Of a stretch of DNA of 8,449 nt, positions 6,658-8,449 are shown piece after piece. Each line of letters begins with the position of its first letter. The first letter of the stretch is position 1. The DNA lies in the NCBI GenBank assembly GCA_049323615.1, contig JBMOPD010000030.1, positions 1-8,449 on the forward strand, written 5' to 3'. This DNA comes from JBMOPD01 sp049323615 (lineage in GTDB: Bacteria; Bacillota; Desulfotomaculia; Desulfotomaculales; Desulfocucumaceae). The translations under genes and the position numbers were made by a program. Under the pieces are notes generated by a model that worked only from the letters and a program-made list of their open reading frames with translations, was not told the DNA's origin and searched no databases.

Positions 6658-6693
6658 CCGCCGGCCACCCCTGGAGTTGCTCCCGGCCGGCGG
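6658..6693. repeat. GC-rich 9-bp inverted repeat in the divergent intergenic region
   Basis: CCGCCGGCC (6658-6666) and GGCCGGCGG (6685-6693) are perfect complements around an 18-base loop that itself holds GGAG-TTG-CTCC. No T-run follows immediately on either strand, so a classical terminator is unlikely. It could be part of the leader of the flavin oxidoreductase mRNA or a protein site. Confidence 0.5.
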
Positions 6694-6699
6694 CATCTG

Positions 6700-6717
6700 G
6701 TAATATTTTTATATTAC
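6700..6717. promoter_or_regulatory. AT-rich palindrome just upstream of the flavin oxidoreductase ribosome site
   Basis: GTAATAT-TTTT-ATATTAC is a perfect 7-bp palindrome ending about five bases before the AAGGAG ribosome site. Its position suits an operator or a translational control hairpin. No protein that would bind it is identified in the window. Confidence 0.45.
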
Positions 6718-6735
6718 GGAAAAGGAGACTTACTG

Positions 6736-7839
6736 ATGAGCATTCTATTTGAGCCAATATCCATAGGGAAGATGACGGTCAAAAACCGCTTTGTACGGTC
6801 GGCCACCAATGACTCTCTGGGCACCCCGGACGGCGGCATAACAGACAGGGAGTTGGACATCTACCGGGAACTGGCGGCCAACGAGGTGGGGCTGATCATC
6901 ACCGGCCACTCCTATGTCCAGCACCCCCTGGGGCGGGCCTCGGCCAACCAGAATGCCATTTACCACGACCGCTTTATCGAAGGCTACGCGAAGATCGCCG
7001 GGATTGCCCGCGAATACGGCGCCAGGCTGGTAATCCAGGTCTCCCACGCCGGCCGCCAGGTCAGACCCGACCTTGCCCGGGACATGGTTCCCGTGGCCCC
7101 CTCGGCGGTAACCGAAAATAAAACGGGGATTACCCCCCGGGAATTGAGCGATGAGGAAATTTTCGGCTGGATTGACAACTTCGCCGCCGCCATGGCCCGG
7201 GCCAGGGCCGCCGGCTGCGACGGCGTGCAGCTGCATATCGCCCACGGCTACGGCCTGTCCCAGTTCCTCTCCCCGCACACCAACCGCCGCACCGACCGCT
7301 GGGGCGGAAGCATCGAAAACCGGACCCGGATTTTAAGGGAGATTATGTTGAAGGGCCGCCGGCTGGCGGGAGACGACTTCCCGGTTCTGGTCAAGCTTAA
7401 CTCCACTGACGGCTTTGATGGACCGGGCTACCTCTCCCCGGAGGACGTGATCTACACCGCAAAGCTCCTGGAAAGCTTGGGAGTTGCCGCCATCGAGGTC
7501 AGCGGCGGTACCAGGGAGGCCGGGGGATCGATGTCCAGGACAAACATCCTCCGCCCGGACCAGGAGGCGTATTATGCCGGCGCGGCCCGGGCAATCAAGT
7601 CCGCCGTCTCCATCCCGGTGATCCTGGTGGGCGGCCTGCGCTCCCTGGAGGTAATGGAGTCGGTGGTCGAAAGCGGAACTGCCGACATGGTGGCCCTGAG
7701 CCGCCCCCTGGTCCGGGAGCCCGACCTTGTGGCCAAGTTCAAAAGCGGCCGGTCCCGGGCGGCCTCCTGCGTCTCCTGCAGCGCCTGCTTCAGCCCCAAG
7801 GGCCTGGCCTGCTACAACAAGACTAAAAGCCGGAGGTAG
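6736..7839 (+). CDS. NADH:flavin oxidoreductase, Old Yellow Enzyme family, with C-terminal Cys cluster
   Basis: A 367-residue FMN-dependent TIM-barrel oxidoreductase that probably reduces an activated C=C bond; the substrate is unknown. Family marks are LFEPISIGKMTVKNRFV (4-20), QVSHAGRQ near 101-108, HIAHGYGLSQFLSPHTNRR (167-185; His167, His170, Tyr172 at the active site), DRWGGSIENR, VILVGGLRS and ALSRPLVREPDL. The end carries CVSCSACFSPKGLAC with Cys345, 348, 351 and 359. This recalls the iron-sulfur motif after the barrel in 2,4-dienoyl-CoA reductase and BaiCD enzymes but with tighter spacing, and no FAD/NAD domains follow. The ATG follows AAGGAG by 8-9 bases. It is transcribed away from the regulator and ends at its own terminator; a link to the lysine pathway is possible but unproven. 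Confidence 0.92.
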   Translation: MSILFEPISIGKMTVKNRFVRSATNDSLGTPDGGITDRELDIYRELAANEVGLIITGHSYVQHPLGRASANQNAIYHDRFIEGYAKIAGIAREYGARLVIQVSHAGRQVRPDLARDMVPVAPSAVTENKTGITPRELSDEEIFGWIDNFAAAMARARAAGCDGVQLHIAHGYGLSQFLSPHTNRRTDRWGGSIENRTRILREIMLKGRRLAGDDFPVLVKLNSTDGFDGPGYLSPEDVIYTAKLLESLGVAAIEVSGGTREAGGSMSRTNILRPDQEAYYAGAARAIKSAVSIPVILVGGLRSLEVMESVVESGTADMVALSRPLVREPDLVAKFKSGRSRAASCVSCSACFSPKGLACYNKTKSRR

Positions 7840-7863
7840 CTTCCCAAATTGCCGCATAGTTAA

Positions 7864-7900
7864 GAACACCCGAAAAATTTTCGGGTGTTCCTTGTTTTTT
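7864..7900 (+). terminator. Strong intrinsic terminator of the flavin oxidoreductase gene
   Basis: GAACACCCGAAAA and TTTTCGGGTGTTC form a 13-bp perfect inverted repeat around one base (realistically an 11-bp stem with a small loop), followed by CTTGTTTTTT. It begins 25 bases after the stop codon. Confidence 0.93.
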
Positions 7901-7997
7901 AAAGCTGATTTATGGTGCCATCGTTAACATTCTCATATTTACTCTTAATGTATCCCTTAATTTCTGTATATGAGGCCTTACCATCAAAATATTCAAT
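7899..7997 (-). pseudogene. Short remnant of a helix-turn-helix-like domain gene
   Basis: A 32-codon open stretch between stops, without a proper start, reads EYFDGKASYTEIKGYIKSKY and then ENVNDGTINQL. It has the helix spacing of small winged-helix-like domains found at the front of some nuclease or restriction-type proteins, in which a conserved Asn-x-x-Thr-Ile follows a KxKY segment. That comparison is from memory and tentative. The piece stops inside the flavin oxidoreductase terminator. The surrounding 7901-8080 is distinctly AT-rich compared with the flanks, which suggests a foreign fragment left after deletion. A chance open frame cannot be ruled out. Confidence 0.3.
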
Positions 7998-8138
7998 TTA
8001 GATACCCCACCCATACCTACTAATCCTCTCCAATCAATCCAAGCTATCTCCAGCGGCTAAAGGACAGAATTTTCAAGTTTAATTGGATCGAACCCATGTT
8101 CCGAAGACGCCTGTGCCGTTACGGAAATTTTTCCGGCC
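7998..8138. other. Non-coding stretch, AT-rich turning GC-rich
   Basis: No gene is supported here. Minus-strand peptide-like pieces (for example IAWIDWRGLVGMGG around 8000-8050) exist but have no start, ribosome site or family match. A CGGAAA-TTT-TTTCCG hairpin sits at about 8122-8136. Confidence 0.4.
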
Positions 8139-8171
8139 AAAAAACTGCCCGTCAAAAACGGCTATCCGGGC
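8139..8171 (-). terminator. Possible terminator of the right-edge minus-strand gene
   Basis: On the minus strand GCCCG (8171-8167) pairs with CGGGC (8151-8147) and is followed by AGTTTTTTGG. The stem is short with a 15-base loop that can form a competing CCGT/ACGG pair. It lies about 110 bases past the stop codon, so the call is tentative. Confidence 0.4.
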
Positions 8172-8270
8172 TTTTTCCGGCCTCGGCAGCCCCGAAGCCT
8201 CGGGCAGGCTGTAAAGGGCCGGCCGCGATCCGACCCCAATGTTCCTTGGCATTATTTACCTTTTTGCCCT

Positions 8271-8283
8271 GCGATCAGATCGC
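8271..8283. repeat. Perfect short palindrome GCGATC-A-GATCGC at the stop of the edge gene
   Basis: A 6-bp perfect inverted repeat around one base touches the TAG stop at 8283-8285. No T-run follows, so it is probably not a terminator on its own. Confidence 0.4.
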
Positions 8284-8449
8284 TACCGGTTCAGCAGGCT
8301 GCCCACGTACTTGAGCAGCTCGTTGGCGCAGATGTGACAGTACCCATACTCGTCTATCAGCTTGGCGGTGACTTCGTTTATCCGCTTAAGCTGCTCGGGG
8401 TCCGGGGTCTTGGTGGAGGTGGTTATCTTCACCACATCCTTCAGATCGG
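8283..8449 (-). CDS. C-terminal 54 residues of an unrecognised protein (runs off the right edge)
   Basis: The minus-strand frame is open from the window edge to TAG at 8283-8285 and shows coding-like codon use (GC-rich third positions). The visible tail begins DLKDVVKITTSTKTPDPEQL, continues as a probable amphipathic helix, and contains a CHIC pair in EYGYCHICANELLKYVGSLL near the end. The Cys-x-x-Cys could bind metal or be redox active, but two cysteines alone do not identify a family. I do not recognise the protein. It is convergent with the flavin oxidoreductase gene and separated from it by about 440 bases. Confidence 0.75.
   Translation of the reverse strand, partial: DLKDVVKITTSTKTPDPEQLKRINEVTAKLIDEYGYCHICANELLKYVGSLLNR

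Noticed and set aside
7333..7869. Minus-strand open frame of 178 codons opposite the flavin oxidoreductase
   Set aside because: It is a shadow of the GC-rich gene; the Old Yellow Enzyme motifs fix the coding strand.
8085..8094. tRNA T-loop-like GGTTCGATCC on the minus strand
   Set aside because: The flanking bases do not form a T-arm stem, and no acceptor, D or anticodon arms are present.
8096..8314. Plus-strand open frame of 72 codons at the right end
   Set aside because: It runs through hairpins and overlaps the end of the better supported minus-strand gene; composition is not protein-like and no ribosome site precedes it.
1..8449. CRISPR array, rRNA genes, prophage attachment sites
   Set aside because: No regularly spaced direct repeats, rRNA-like sequence or integrase-associated features were found on either strand.

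Overview
The window looks like chromosomal DNA of an anaerobic, spore-former-type Firmicute, probably of the Peptococcaceae/Desulfotomaculum-Pelotomaculum kind. This rests on moderately GC-rich coding sequence, strong AGGAGG-like ribosome sites, frequent GTG/TTG start candidates, an anaerobic amino-acid fermentation gene set and a sigma-54 activator. The exact species cannot be read from the sequence.

The core is a leftward (minus-strand) lysine-fermentation module. In transcription order it contains a sigma-54-dependent activator (6495-4375) with its own terminator, then a sigma-54-type -24/-12 promoter (4194-4209), then kdd (3,5-diaminohexanoate dehydrogenase), an APC-family amino-acid permease, kce (3-keto-5-aminohexanoate cleavage enzyme) and kal (3-aminobutyryl-CoA ammonia-lyase), closed by a likely terminator near 179-196. 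Together the three enzymes turn 3,5-diaminohexanoate and acetyl-CoA into acetoacetate, crotonyl-CoA, ammonia and NADH. The aminomutases that convert lysine to 3,5-diaminohexanoate, and the CoA-transferase that activates acetoacetate, are not in the window.

The most striking feature is the activator. Its N-terminal half is a complete copy of Kdd, the enzyme encoded next door, joined to a sigma-54 AAA+ domain and a TyrR-like C-terminal helix-turn-helix. The Kdd half keeps the Rossmann motif but has changed residues that are conserved in the enzyme (for example Lys297 to Val and Glu55-Glu56 to Leu-Met). The simplest reading is a catabolic enzyme turned into a ligand sensor that switches on the operon encoding its own parent enzyme.

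To the right, transcribed divergently, is a single-barrel Old Yellow Enzyme-family flavin oxidoreductase with a compact cysteine cluster, preceded by two inverted repeats and followed by a strong terminator. Then comes an AT-rich stretch with a short broken coding remnant, a GC-rich non-coding stretch with hairpins, and the last 54 codons of an unrecognised minus-strand gene. The left 200 bases contain no convincing gene but an unusual density of stem-loops, possibly a structured RNA or a mobile-element end.
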